From NCBI RefSeq assembly GCF_010548275.1, contig NZ_JAAGLT010000002.1:62001-126000 (forward strand): a DNA stretch of 64,000 nucleotides, written 5' to 3'. Below, in pieces: positions 25,460 through 33,612 of the stretch. The stretch comes from Streptomyces sp. SID12488. Lineage in GTDB: Bacteria > Actinomycetota > Actinomycetes > Streptomycetales > Streptomycetaceae. Within the stretch, counting starts at the first letter, position 1; each line of letters starts with the position of its first letter. Both the position numbers and the translations under genes were made by a program. The notes beneath the pieces were generated by a model, which saw only the letters and a program-made list of their open reading frames with translations, was not told the origin of the DNA and did not search any database.

Positions 25460-26107
25460 ATGGCTGGTGGCCTGCTAGTGAGCGCCGCGGCGATTGCCGC
25501 TCTGTTCGCCGCCGCGATACCCGCACAGGGTGCCGGGTCGTCCTTCGAGGACCCGCCCCCGGACAAGATCGTCATCAAGGTCGCCACGGTGAACGGCTCC
25601 GGCTGTCCCGCGGGTACGGCCGCGGTGGCCGTCTCCGGCGACAACACCGCCTTCACCGTCACCTACAGCGACTACCTCGCCCAGGTCGGCGGCAACTCCG
25701 ACCCGACGGCGTTCCGCAAGAACTGCCAGCTCAACCTGCTGGTGCACGTGCCGGCCGGCTTCACCTACGCCATCGCGAGCGTCGACTACCGGGGCTTCGC
25801 GGCTCTTCAGCGGGGCGCGAGCGGCATGCAGCGGGCCTCGTACTACTTCCAGGGCTCGTCGAACACGGCGGCCCGCACCCACTCGTACAACGGCCCGTAC
25901 AACGACAACTGGCAGGCCACGGACTCCACCGAGTGGGCCCAACTGGTCTGGGCGCCCTGTGGAGTTCAGCGCAACTTCAACATCAACACGGAGCTGCGGG
26001 TGAACAAGGGCACGTCGACGGGCACCAGCTTCATGGCGATGGACTCGACGGACGGCGAGATCGACACGATCTACCACCTGGCGTGGCAGCCCTGCCCCGC
26101 GAAGTGA
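25460..26107 (+). CDS. Secreted DUF4360-family protein
   Basis: The 215-residue protein has a signal peptide (MAGGLLVSAAAIAALFAAAIPAQGAGS) and then the DUF4360 pattern: VNGSGCPAGTAAVAVSGDNTAFTVTYSDYLAQVG, NCQLNLLVHVPAGFTYAI, VWAPCGVQRNFNINTELRVN. Four cysteines probably make two disulfides. The family is widespread in actinomycetes and fungi, secreted, with no proven function. The ATG follows GAAAGGGAG. It sits between two exported intradiol dioxygenases on the other strand. Confidence 0.9.
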   Translation: MAGGLLVSAAAIAALFAAAIPAQGAGSSFEDPPPDKIVIKVATVNGSGCPAGTAAVAVSGDNTAFTVTYSDYLAQVGGNSDPTAFRKNCQLNLLVHVPAGFTYAIASVDYRGFAALQRGASGMQRASYYFQGSSNTAARTHSYNGPYNDNWQATDSTEWAQLVWAPCGVQRNFNINTELRVNKGTSTGTSFMAMDSTDGEIDTIYHLAWQPCPAK

Positions 26108-26138
26108 GCTCTGCGGGAGCTGTAAGGGAGTTGTAGGC

Positions 26139-26187
26139 CCGCCCCGCCGGGCGGCGACCCGCGAGCGGGTGCCGCCCGGCGGGGCGG
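26139..26187. terminator. 17-bp GC hairpin with nested inner stem
   Basis: CCGCCCCGCCGGGCGGC (26139-26155) pairs perfectly with 26171-26187; the loop itself folds as ACCCGC-GA-GCGGGT. Confidence 0.75.
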
Positions 26188-26196
26188 TGGGTGTGC

Positions 26197-26234
26197 GGGT
26201 GGTGCGGACACGGCCGGCCGTGTCCGCACCACCC
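26197..26234. terminator. Perfect 38-bp palindrome
   Basis: GGGTGGTGCGGACACGGCC is followed at once by its exact reverse complement, with no spacer. It stands beside the preceding hairpin between convergent genes and is most simply a second terminator; spacerless long palindromes can also be cruciform sites. Confidence 0.6.
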
Positions 26235-26271
26235 AATCCCTTTGTGCCGAGTTGGGCCGGTGAGTTCGGCG

Positions 26272-27042
26272 TCAGCTGCTTTCCACGCCCACGGTCAGCG
26301 TCCCCGCGTACCCCGCCGAGGTCGAACTCCCCAGCGCGGTAAGGGTGAGGAGACCGGAGGCGGCGCCGCCCTCGTCGTAGATCGAGTCCTGGGCGAGGGT
26401 GGTACGAGTGACCGTGTTGGCCGCGTACGTCGAGAGTGCCGCGACCTTCGCTGTGATCGTCTCGTTGAAGAACAGCTGGCCGGTGTGGAGTTCCTGGCCG
26501 CCGGTGAACGAGCCGTCGGACGTGAGCGTGACGTTCGTGTGCACCTTGAGGTGGATGTGGACACAGCGGCCCCGGTACCAACCGGGGTAGACGGTGGTGA
26601 TGTTGGCGACGCCGCTGGAGTTCGTCAGCACGCCGCCGCGCAGGAAGGTGCCGTTGTCCGGTTCGGTGTGGCCGTTGTTGCCGACGAAGCCGGAATACTC
26701 GCCGAGGGCGTCGCAGTGCCAGATCTCCACGAGCGCGTTGCTGAGGGTCGCGCAGGTGTCGTCGTCGACGACGGTGAGGGCGAGTTTGAGGGGGATGCCG
26801 GTCTTGGTCTCGTGGATGTCGGCGCGGACGTACTGGCCGTCGAGGTAGTAGGGGCCTTCGGTCATCTCCTTCGTGAGGGTGCAGACGGCCGCGGCGGCGA
26901 CAGGAGCGGTCGTGTCCTCGGTGGGGGCCGGGGATTCGGGCACGGCGGCGGCCACGGCCAGGGCGGCGGCGGTGGCACCGGTCGCGATCAGTACGGTGCG
27001 GCGACCGATCGCAGTGGGGGGCGTTTCCGAAATCTCTGTCAT
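26272..27042 (-). CDS. Exported intradiol ring-cleavage dioxygenase-like protein (copy 2)
   Basis: The 256-residue paralogue of the protein at 24222 has a Tat-like start (IGRRTVLIATGATAAALAVAAAV) and the same ligand set: Tyr in MTEGPYYLDG, Tyr in LGEYSGFVG, His in YRGRCVHIHLKVH. Two cysteines near the active site (TCATL, GRCVH) differ from copy 1. I start at ATG 27042 (MTEISETPP), because the longer ORF adds an unrelated leader. It ends at a double terminator facing the DUF4360 gene. Substrate unknown; probably an extracellular catechol. Confidence 0.87.
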   Translation of the reverse strand: MTEISETPPTAIGRRTVLIATGATAAALAVAAAVPESPAPTEDTTAPVAAAAVCTLTKEMTEGPYYLDGQYVRADIHETKTGIPLKLALTVVDDDTCATLSNALVEIWHCDALGEYSGFVGNNGHTEPDNGTFLRGGVLTNSSGVANITTVYPGWYRGRCVHIHLKVHTNVTLTSDGSFTGGQELHTGQLFFNETITAKVAALSTYAANTVTRTTLAQDSIYDEGGAASGLLTLTALGSSTSAGYAGTLTVGVESS

Positions 27043-27163
27043 GAACACAGCAAGATAGGGGAGATTGCTGTCGGTCCGCTGTCGGCGGGCTAGGTGTTTG
27101 GCAAAGTGACCATGCGTCAAGTCGCTTGTGAGACAAGGTGGTTGGGACAGCGGGGGCGGCGGC

Positions 27164-28099
27164 TCAACTCCAGCTGGGTGAGGCCCAGTTCCCCTCGCCG
27201 TACGGCACCGGACGTCCCATGTAGGCGTCCAGGAGGATCCGGTCGCCCAGCGGTCGGTCCAGCTCGACCCTCACCTTCTTTTCGAGCATGATGTCGGCGC
27301 AGGGCAGATCCGGATCCTGCTTCCCGTCGTCGACGGTCGCCGTGAGCACCACACTGCCGCCCGTCTCCAGTGCCTTCACGCGAGGGCCGTCGTCGCAGGC
27401 GCCGTGGTTCGCCAGCACGGTCACGGTTTGCCCGTCCCCGGACACGTCTACCAGCCGCGGGATCGGCATCAGTTCGGTGGGTGACTCCCCCAACTCCCCG
27501 ATCGGAGACTTCGGGAGCTTCGACGGGCGCAGTGCGACGCGCCTGAGCGGCTCGTCGTACCCCTCCAGCGTGAACAGCCAGGCCGGTACGGTCGCCGGGC
27601 CCCGGCTCGTCGCTATCGTCATCCCGCCCAACTTGGCTCCGGTGACGGTGAGATGAGGGTCGCCGGAGTTGCCGTAGCGGTTCAGGGCGCTGTACGTCTG
27701 CCGCGCGTCCAACAGGGGGAGGGTGAGGGAGCCTCCGCCCTCCCACTGCACCTTCCCCTCCTCGGTCGCGGTGGCGGGGAGTTCGCCACGCAGTACGTAA
27801 CTCCGCTCCTCGTAGGCCGTCTTGTCGTCCTTGCTGTGGAAGCCCCCGGCGGGCGGCTGAGCCGCGTCGCCCATGGGGAAGTAGCCCTTGAGCCATGCCT
27901 TGGCGGCCTTGGAACCGTCCCAGGCGTCGGCGACCTGCTGGGCGCGGCCCGCCGACGGCGAGGAGGTGTCTCGGGCGCGGGGCTTTGTGGTTCCGATGTC
28001 CCCGGCCTTCTCGCTGCCGCAACCGACCGCGAACAGGGCGGTGGTGAGGGCGAGGACGAGAGTGCGCCGGGTCGTGGTGCGGGTGGTGTGCGTACGCAT
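27164..28099 (-). CDS. Secreted lipoprotein of unknown function
   Basis: The 311-residue protein starts with a lipoprotein signal (RRTLVLALTTALFAVGC, lipobox C at 27). A soluble domain without recognised motifs follows (YVLRGELPATATEEGKVQWEGG, WLFTLEGYDEPLRRVALRPSKLP). Two later Cys (ACDDGP, LPCADIM) may pair. It would be anchored on the outer membrane face. It follows dioxygenase copy 2 on the same strand after about 940 bp, with no evidence of an operon. Confidence 0.75.
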   Translation of the reverse strand: MRTHTTRTTTRRTLVLALTTALFAVGCGSEKAGDIGTTKPRARDTSSPSAGRAQQVADAWDGSKAAKAWLKGYFPMGDAAQPPAGGFHSKDDKTAYEERSYVLRGELPATATEEGKVQWEGGGSLTLPLLDARQTYSALNRYGNSGDPHLTVTGAKLGGMTIATSRGPATVPAWLFTLEGYDEPLRRVALRPSKLPKSPIGELGESPTELMPIPRLVDVSGDGQTVTVLANHGACDDGPRVKALETGGSVVLTATVDDGKQDPDLPCADIMLEKKVRVELDRPLGDRILLDAYMGRPVPYGEGNWASPSWS

Positions 28100-28229
28100 G
28101 AGGTCTCCCCGAAGCTGAAGCTGTCGGGACTGTGACGCGGCGGACGCGGTTTATGTTCGGTCCTCCGGCTTCCGGACGACGGCCATGGTCGCCTGAACGG
28201 CCGCCCGGGTCCCAACGGCCCTGGGCGGA

Positions 28230-28868
28230 GTGCACCGGCCCGCGCCTCGACATCGTGATCGTGTGATCAGCTATCCATTGACTGGACGTCGCCTTGGACC
28301 GGTGATGCATGGCCGATGGCGACGGACCGAAAGAAGCGGACGGCAATTTCCTGGCGAGGATTGTGACCGGGGATGCGCCGAACCGCTCTTCGCTTCCCCC
28401 GCCATCGCACACCCGGACACCCCCGACGCGCCGACCCTGCTGCGCCGCCTCGCCGCGACCGACCTGCGGGTAATCGACCTGATCGACCTGACCGCGTCCC
28501 TTTCGCCGGACTCGGCGCACGGCTACCTGGTCGTCCGGGACGGAGCCGCCGGGCTGGTCAGCGTGTTGCGATCCAGCGACCTGCCTGTCTTCATCAGCCG
28601 GGGCCAGGATCCACGTGCAGCGCTGCCCGGCGTGATGATCGCGCCGCTCGGGACGACCCTGGCCGATCTGTTGAGCGCGGGCATGACCAGCCTGTTCGAC
28701 CTCGAACCCACGATGGCGGGCATCCTGCTGGTCACATCGGACGGGAATCCTGAATCTGTGGTGCCCCAGGAACTCCTGGTAAGCGCACGACGCAGCGAGG
28801 TGCACGTCCGGCACCGGCCACGTACGGCATTCCGCCCACCGCACGAGTGGCCCGTTCCGGCGAGTTGA
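28230..28868 (+). CDS. Hypothetical protein, start uncertain
   Basis: The C-terminal 150 residues look like a folded alpha/beta domain (LRRLAATDLRVIDLIDLTASL, GYLVVRDGAAGLVSVLRSSDLPVF, MAGILLVTSDGNPESVVPQELL), vaguely CBS-like. The first 55 residues are Arg-rich and look non-coding, so a later start or a 5'-truncated gene is possible. I do not recognise the family. It lies just upstream of the MarR operator. Confidence 0.35.
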   Translation: MHRPAPRHRDRVISYPLTGRRLGPVMHGRWRRTERSGRQFPGEDCDRGCAEPLFASPAIAHPDTPDAPTLLRRLAATDLRVIDLIDLTASLSPDSAHGYLVVRDGAAGLVSVLRSSDLPVFISRGQDPRAALPGVMIAPLGTTLADLLSAGMTSLFDLEPTMAGILLVTSDGNPESVVPQELLVSARRSEVHVRHRPRTAFRPPHEWPVPAS

Positions 28869-28894
28869 CAGAGCGCGGAACCTTCATGCCAATA

Positions 28895-28914
28895 TTAGTA
28901 ACGACACGAACTAA
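28895..28914. promoter_or_regulatory. MarR-type operator 1 (before the double-MarR gene)
   Basis: TTAGTAACGACACGAACTAA has inverted TTAGT...ACTAA ends and lies 53 bp before the double-MarR start. It matches the second site at 29883 in 16 of 20 positions. Confidence 0.65.
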
Positions 28915-28966
28915 ATCCTCCGCGCCGCGACGGTCGCGGTGGTCCCACCGGAAAGGACGTGCGGCG

Positions 28967-29860
28967 ATGGCGGACTGGCCGCTCGTCCCCGATGAGGAGG
29001 CCTTCGCTCCGGGCAGCCTGCTGCGCACAGCGCAGCAGGTGCACGATCGCCTGTGGCAGGAGCTGGTGCCCGGCGGCTGCACCTCGCCGCAGTTCGCGGT
29101 GCTCCACCGGCTGGCGCTGCGGCCGGGCATCGACCAGCGCACCCTGGGCGAGGCCGCCGGCCTCGACAGGGCCACCGGCGCCGAGCTCGTGGCCCGGCTC
29201 GAACGGTCGGGGCTGATCAGACGAGAGCGCGCCGCGGCGGACGCGCGCCGCAACAGCCTTCGGCTCACCATGGCCGGCGACACCGCCCTGCGGGCCTGTG
29301 CGCCCTGGGTGGCCCAGGTGCAACTGCGACTGACCGCCCCGCTGGGTGATGCCGGGACCGGGCGGATTCTGCGGCTGCTGAGGACGGTCGCCGAGGTGGC
29401 GACCGGTCAGCCGGTTGGGCAGGAGCTGCCCGAAATCGTCGGCCTGCCCGCGGATCCGTCCCGTATCCCCGGCCACCTGGTCCGAGTGGCCCAGCAGCGA
29501 CACACCCAATTCTGGACGGCCGCCGTGGGCGAAAGGCCGACCTCCCCCCAGTACGGCGTGCTCTACCGCCTGGCGCGGGAACCGGGCATCGACCAGACCA
29601 CGCTGGCCGACCGTATCGCCCTGGCCAAGGCGCCCACCGGCGAGATCGTGAAGCGGCTCGTCGCACGGGGTGAAGTCCTGCGCGACGTCGACCCGGGCGA
29701 CGCCCGCCGCAGGCTGCTCACGCTCAGCCCGCAGGGACGTCAGGTTCTGCGGGACGTCACGCCCGCGGTACTGCGCGTCCAGGAGGAGCTGACCGCGGAA
29801 CTCACCGCGGACGAGCGCCGGGAACTGCTCACACTGCTCAGGAGGATCACCCGGCCGTAG
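28967..29860 (+). CDS. Tandem (double-domain) MarR regulator
   Basis: The 297-residue chain holds two MarR domains in series: residues about 15-145 (TSPQFAVLHRLALRPGIDQRTLGEAAGLDRATGAELVARLERSGLI) and about 165-295 (TSPQYGVLYRLAREPGIDQTTLADRIALAKAPTGEIVKRLVARGEV). Each has a winged helix and a DARR-type wing. MarR proteins normally dimerise from separate 140-residue chains; here one chain may act as a pseudo-dimer. The ATG follows GAAAGGACG. Matching operators before it and before the gentisate operon 100 bp downstream mark it as their local regulator, presumably sensing an aromatic acid. Confidence 0.88.
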   Translation: MADWPLVPDEEAFAPGSLLRTAQQVHDRLWQELVPGGCTSPQFAVLHRLALRPGIDQRTLGEAAGLDRATGAELVARLERSGLIRRERAAADARRNSLRLTMAGDTALRACAPWVAQVQLRLTAPLGDAGTGRILRLLRTVAEVATGQPVGQELPEIVGLPADPSRIPGHLVRVAQQRHTQFWTAAVGERPTSPQYGVLYRLAREPGIDQTTLADRIALAKAPTGEIVKRLVARGEVLRDVDPGDARRRLLTLSPQGRQVLRDVTPAVLRVQEELTAELTADERRELLTLLRRITRP

Positions 29861-29882
29861 CCGCGGGCTTTTTCTTCCGCAT

Positions 29883-29902
29883 TTAGTAACTGTACGAACT
29901 GA
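29883..29902. promoter_or_regulatory. MarR-type operator 2 (before the gentisate operon)
   Basis: TTAGTAACTGTACGAACTGA shares TTAGTAAC and CGAACT with the site at 28895, in the same orientation. It is 58 bp before the gentisate dioxygenase start. Confidence 0.65.
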
Positions 29903-29959
29903 TCTGCGGGAGAAGACCACCACGAGGCAAGCCGGGGAGACATGAGATGGAGACGCGAA

Positions 29960-31057
29960 ATGACGACTCAACGCTTTGACGCACCTGCCGATCCGCTGCT
30001 GCACGCTCTCTACGGCGACCTCGCGGAAAAGGATCTCCAGCCGCTGTGGCGACTGCACGGGCTGCTGACCCCCACCCCTGCCGTCACGGCCGTCCCCCAC
30101 CTCTGGCGGGGCAGGGACCTGCGCGACCTCGGCGAGCGGGCCGGACGTCTGGTGCCCGTGGACCGCGGCGGCGACCGGCGGGTGCTGTCACTGAGCAACC
30201 CCGGCCTGGGCGGACTGCCGTACGCCACCTCGACCCTCTGGGGTGCGGTGCAGTACCTGGGACCGGGCGAGACGGCGCCGGCCCACCGCCACACCCCCGC
30301 CGCTCTGCGCTTCGTCCTGGAGGGCGAGGGAGTATGGACCGCGGTGAACGGTGACCCGCTGGCCATGTCCGCCGGAGACCTGATCCTCACCCCCAGCTGG
30401 ACCTGGCACGAGCACCACAACCCTGGCGACACGTCGATGACCTGGTTCGACGCCCTCGACCTGCCGCTCGTGGAAGGACTGGGCGCGGTGTTCTTCGAAG
30501 GCGGCGACGGCAGGGCGGCGGCCACCACCTCACCGGCCGGGCACTCCGCGTCCGAGCGCCGCTTCGGAGGCGGTCCTGGCCTGCTGCCCGGCGGCACCAC
30601 CGCCCCGCCGCCCGCGCACTCCCCGCTGCTGCGCTACCGATGGGCCGACACCGACCGCGCCCTGGCCGGCCAACTCTCCGAACCCGCCTCCCAGGCCGCC
30701 CGCTCCGGCCACGCGCACATCCGCTACGCCGACCCGGCCAGCGGCCGCGACGTGATGCCGACCATGCGCTGCGAGATGGACCGCTATCTGCCCGGCCACA
30801 CCGCGCCCGCCGTGAGGCGCACGGGCTCGTCCCTCGTCGCCGTCTTCCGGGGCTCGGGCACGGTCACCCTCGACGGCACGCACCACGACATCGAACCCGG
30901 CGACCTGATCGCCGTCCCGTCCTGGACGGCGGTGCGCGTGCTCGCGCACGAGGCCCTCGACCTGTTCACCGTCAACGACGCCCCCGTCCTGGAAGCCCTC
31001 GCCCTGTACCGGACCGAAGAGGTCACGGAAGACGCCCAAACCGTCGCCGACAGCTGA
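29960..31057 (+). CDS. Gentisate 1,2-dioxygenase-type cupin
   Basis: The 365-residue bicupin opens gentisate to maleylpyruvate using Fe(II) and O2. The N-terminal cupin carries the metal ligands (AHRHTPAALRFVLEGEG, and His in WTWHEHHNPG); the C-terminal cupin (SSLVAVFRGSGTVTLDGTHHDIEPGDLIAVPSW) has lost most ligands, as usual. I chose ATG 29960, preceded by GGAG; ATG 29942 is an alternative. First gene of a three-gene operon with an aromatic hydroxylase and a FAH-type hydrolase, so gentisate is the likely substrate; 1-hydroxy-2-naphthoate or salicylate are related options. Confidence 0.88.
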   Translation: MTTQRFDAPADPLLHALYGDLAEKDLQPLWRLHGLLTPTPAVTAVPHLWRGRDLRDLGERAGRLVPVDRGGDRRVLSLSNPGLGGLPYATSTLWGAVQYLGPGETAPAHRHTPAALRFVLEGEGVWTAVNGDPLAMSAGDLILTPSWTWHEHHNPGDTSMTWFDALDLPLVEGLGAVFFEGGDGRAAATTSPAGHSASERRFGGGPGLLPGGTTAPPPAHSPLLRYRWADTDRALAGQLSEPASQAARSGHAHIRYADPASGRDVMPTMRCEMDRYLPGHTAPAVRRTGSSLVAVFRGSGTVTLDGTHHDIEPGDLIAVPSWTAVRVLAHEALDLFTVNDAPVLEALALYRTEEVTEDAQTVADS

Positions 31058-31079
31058 CCGTTCACCCTTGGGAGACCCC

Positions 31080-31985
31080 ATGCGCATCGCCCGCTTCAAC
31101 GAGGATCGCATCGGCATCGTCCGTGACAACCGCGTCCTGGACGTCACCGACCAGCTCACCGAGCGCCTCTCCCCGGCCCCGTACAGCCTGGCCCGCCGCC
31201 TGATCACCGAATTCGCCGCCGTCCGGCCGCTGCTGGAACAGACGGCGTCCGCCGCCGGACCCGGCGACGGCCTTCCGCTCGGCCAGGTACGGCTGCTGGC
31301 CCCCGTCCCCGACCCGGCGAAGATCGTCGCGGCACCGGTCAACTACCGCGACCACCAGTCGGAGATGAACGAGGCGTACCACATCAGCTCGCTCGGCTTC
31401 TTCCTGAAGTCGCCGTCCTCGATCCTCGACCCCGAGGGCACCGTGCGCCTGCCCTACACCGACCGGCGCTTCGACCACGAAGCCGAGTTCGCGCTCGTCG
31501 TCGGACGCCGGGCCAGCCATGTCACGCCCGAGCAGGCACTGGACCACGTCTTCGGCTACACGGGCCTGATGGACATCACCATGCGGGGCGGCGAGGACCG
31601 CTCCACCCGCAAGTCCTTCGACACCTTCACCCCGCTCGGGCCGTGGCTCGTCACCCCGGATGAGCTCGGCTCCCCCGAGGACGTCGACCTGGAACTGACC
31701 GTCAACGGCGAACCGAGGCAGAAGGCCAACACCAGCGAACTCATCTGGTCGGCCGCCCGCTTCCTGTCCTACGCCTCCACGGTCACCGTGCTGGAGCCCG
31801 GTGACGTGGTCACCACCGGCACCCCCGCAGGCGTCGCCCCCGTCGAGGACGGCGATGTCGTCGAACTGACCGTCGCCCGCATCGGCCGCCTGCGGGTGGC
31901 GGTGTCGGCCGAGGGGGCCGTGCCCTGCCCCACCTCGGGAGCCTCCCGCGGCCCCGTTCCACCGCCCGCCCCCAGCCACAAGTGA
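31080..31985 (+). CDS. Fumarylacetoacetate hydrolase-family protein (fumaryl/maleylpyruvate hydrolase)
   Basis: The 301-residue enzyme has the FAH metal site (YTDRRFDHEAEFALVVGRR with Glu-X-Glu, Asp in GLMDITMRGGED) and TGTPAGVAPVEDGD near the end. In the gentisate pathway this step splits fumarylpyruvate, or maleylpyruvate directly, into pyruvate and fumarate/maleate. The ATG at 31080 follows TTGGGAGA, 23 bp after the dioxygenase stop. No maleylpyruvate isomerase is present in the window, so either it lies elsewhere or this enzyme takes maleylpyruvate. Confidence 0.88.
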   Translation: MRIARFNEDRIGIVRDNRVLDVTDQLTERLSPAPYSLARRLITEFAAVRPLLEQTASAAGPGDGLPLGQVRLLAPVPDPAKIVAAPVNYRDHQSEMNEAYHISSLGFFLKSPSSILDPEGTVRLPYTDRRFDHEAEFALVVGRRASHVTPEQALDHVFGYTGLMDITMRGGEDRSTRKSFDTFTPLGPWLVTPDELGSPEDVDLELTVNGEPRQKANTSELIWSAARFLSYASTVTVLEPGDVVTTGTPAGVAPVEDGDVVELTVARIGRLRVAVSAEGAVPCPTSGASRGPVPPPAPSHK

Positions 31986-32010
31986 CCGACGAGCCCACGA
32001 GGACGACATC

Positions 32011-33192
32011 ATGACGAACGCGACACGCGTCCCGCTGCTCATCGTCGGCGGCGGCATCGGCGGCATGGCAGCCGCCCTCGCCGCGGCCCGCGCAGGACAG
32101 CAGGTGCGGCTGCTGGAACGCGCCCCCGCGTTCTCCGAGATCGGCGCCGGCCTCCAGGTCGGGCCCAACGCCATCCGGGTCCTGGCCGGTCTCGGACTCT
32201 ACCCGCAGATCGAGAAGGTCGCGGTCTTCCCTGAGCGCGGGGTGTTCATGGACGCCGTGACCGGGAGACACCTGACAGCCCTCGACCTGGGCTCCGGCTT
32301 CCGGGAGCGTTACGGAGCGCCGTACGTGGTGATGCACCGCAGCGACCTGCTCGACATCCTGCTCCAGGCGTGCCGCGACAGCGACCTGGTGACGCTGGAG
32401 AACGGCAAGGAGGTCACCGAGGTCAGCGACCCCGCCTCCGGAGCCGTCCGCGTCATCTGCGCCGACGGCAGCGCGTACGAGACAGAGTTCCTGATCGGCG
32501 CCGACGGCCTCAACTCCGCCGTCCGGCCGCTCGTCGTCCAGGACGAGCTGGTGTGCTCCGGCTACGCCGCCTACCGCGGCACCATCCCGGTGGGGGACGA
32601 CGCCGAGCACATCGACGGAAGCAGCGTCGTGCTGTGGATCGGTCCCGGCCTGCACATGATCCAGTACCCCATCCGTCGCGGCGAGCTCCGCAACACCGTC
32701 GCCGTGTTCCGCAGCGACGCCTTCGCCCGTGGCGAGGACGACTGGGGCGGTCCGGACGAACTCGACGCACGGTTCGCCGGCACCTGCGACCAGGTGCGTC
32801 GCGGCGTCCAGCTCGTCGACCGCAGCCGGCACTGGAAGACGTACGACCGCGACCCCGCCGACCGCTTCACCGCCGGTCGGGTGGCGCTGCTCGGCGATGC
32901 CGCGCACCCCATGCTGCAGTACCTGGGTCAGGGTGCCTGTCAGGCCCTGGAGGACGCCGAAGCCCTGGGCCGTCTGCTCGGTCGTCACTGCGGCGACTAC
33001 GGCAGGGTGCTGGCCGCCTACGAGCAGGAGCGCGTGCCCCGCGCCACCGGCGTCCAGCGCACCGCCCGCAGCTGGGGCGAGATCTGGCACACGGACGGGA
33101 TCGGCAAAACCCTGCGCGACCACATCTTCACCGGCCGGGCTGTGGATGACTACACCCATACGGACTGGCTGTACCTGCCCAGTGCGGTCTGA
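32011..33192 (+). CDS. FAD monooxygenase, hydroxybenzoate hydroxylase type feeding gentisate
   Basis: The 393-residue group-A flavin hydroxylase has VGGGIGGMAAALAAARAG, the middle motif EFLIGADGLNSAVR and VALLGDAAHPMLQYLGQGACQALEDA. It resembles 3-hydroxybenzoate 6-hydroxylases, which make gentisate with NADH and O2. A 4-hydroxybenzoate 1-hydroxylase with an NIH shift, also giving gentisate, cannot be excluded and would fit the nearby stilbene-cleavage genes better. It follows the hydrolase by about 25 bp and ends before a strong hairpin. Confidence 0.87.
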   Translation: MTNATRVPLLIVGGGIGGMAAALAAARAGQQVRLLERAPAFSEIGAGLQVGPNAIRVLAGLGLYPQIEKVAVFPERGVFMDAVTGRHLTALDLGSGFRERYGAPYVVMHRSDLLDILLQACRDSDLVTLENGKEVTEVSDPASGAVRVICADGSAYETEFLIGADGLNSAVRPLVVQDELVCSGYAAYRGTIPVGDDAEHIDGSSVVLWIGPGLHMIQYPIRRGELRNTVAVFRSDAFARGEDDWGGPDELDARFAGTCDQVRRGVQLVDRSRHWKTYDRDPADRFTAGRVALLGDAAHPMLQYLGQGACQALEDAEALGRLLGRHCGDYGRVLAAYEQERVPRATGVQRTARSWGEIWHTDGIGKTLRDHIFTGRAVDDYTHTDWLYLPSAV

Positions 33193-33214
33193 CACCGGGG
33201 GACGTCCTGCGCCA

Positions 33215-33246
33215 CTCACCGCGGCCGCGGCCGAGGCCGCGGTGAG
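33215..33246 (+). terminator. 12-bp hairpin after the gentisate operon
   Basis: CTCACCGCGGCC and GGCCGCGGTGAG pair perfectly around an 8-base loop, 23 bp after the monooxygenase stop. Confidence 0.75.
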
Positions 33247-33342
33247 CCAAGCAGCCCTCCCCTTCGACGAGGTAGGAGAAGGCTCTGATCCCGAACCCAC
33301 CGAAGCACCCGCCCGGGTCTCGCTCTCCGCGCGGTCCGCGCA

Positions 33343-33558
33343 CACAACCAGGCCCCCTGTGCGGCGGGTGAGCAGAACGGTCTCCCGCACCTCTTCGGCG
33401 AGTTTCTGCATCAAGGCGGGGGCGATCTCCGGGACGCGTACTACCAGCTCACTCACTACATGGCGTCGTTCTGGCCGTACGACGCGGATTGCCGCCTGAT
33501 CGGCGAACACATCTACGAGCAAACCGGCAGCACCCCGCCCGGCCCCGGTCCGGCATGA
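33343..33558 (+). pseudogene. Possible gene remnant ahead of the PucR gene
   Basis: An open frame without a start ends HLFGEFLHQGG...LRDAYYQLTHYMASFWPYDADCRLIGEHIYEQTG..., then a stop at 33556. The composition is unlike random frame reading (aromatic-rich, few Arg), suggesting the C-terminus of a lost protein. I do not recognise the family. The rest of the gap 33247-33612 shows nothing else. Confidence 0.3.
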
Positions 33559-33612
33559 GTGAGCACGGACATCGCACCCGTGTGCCGTGACCGGGAGGAT
33601 GATGGGCCGCAG

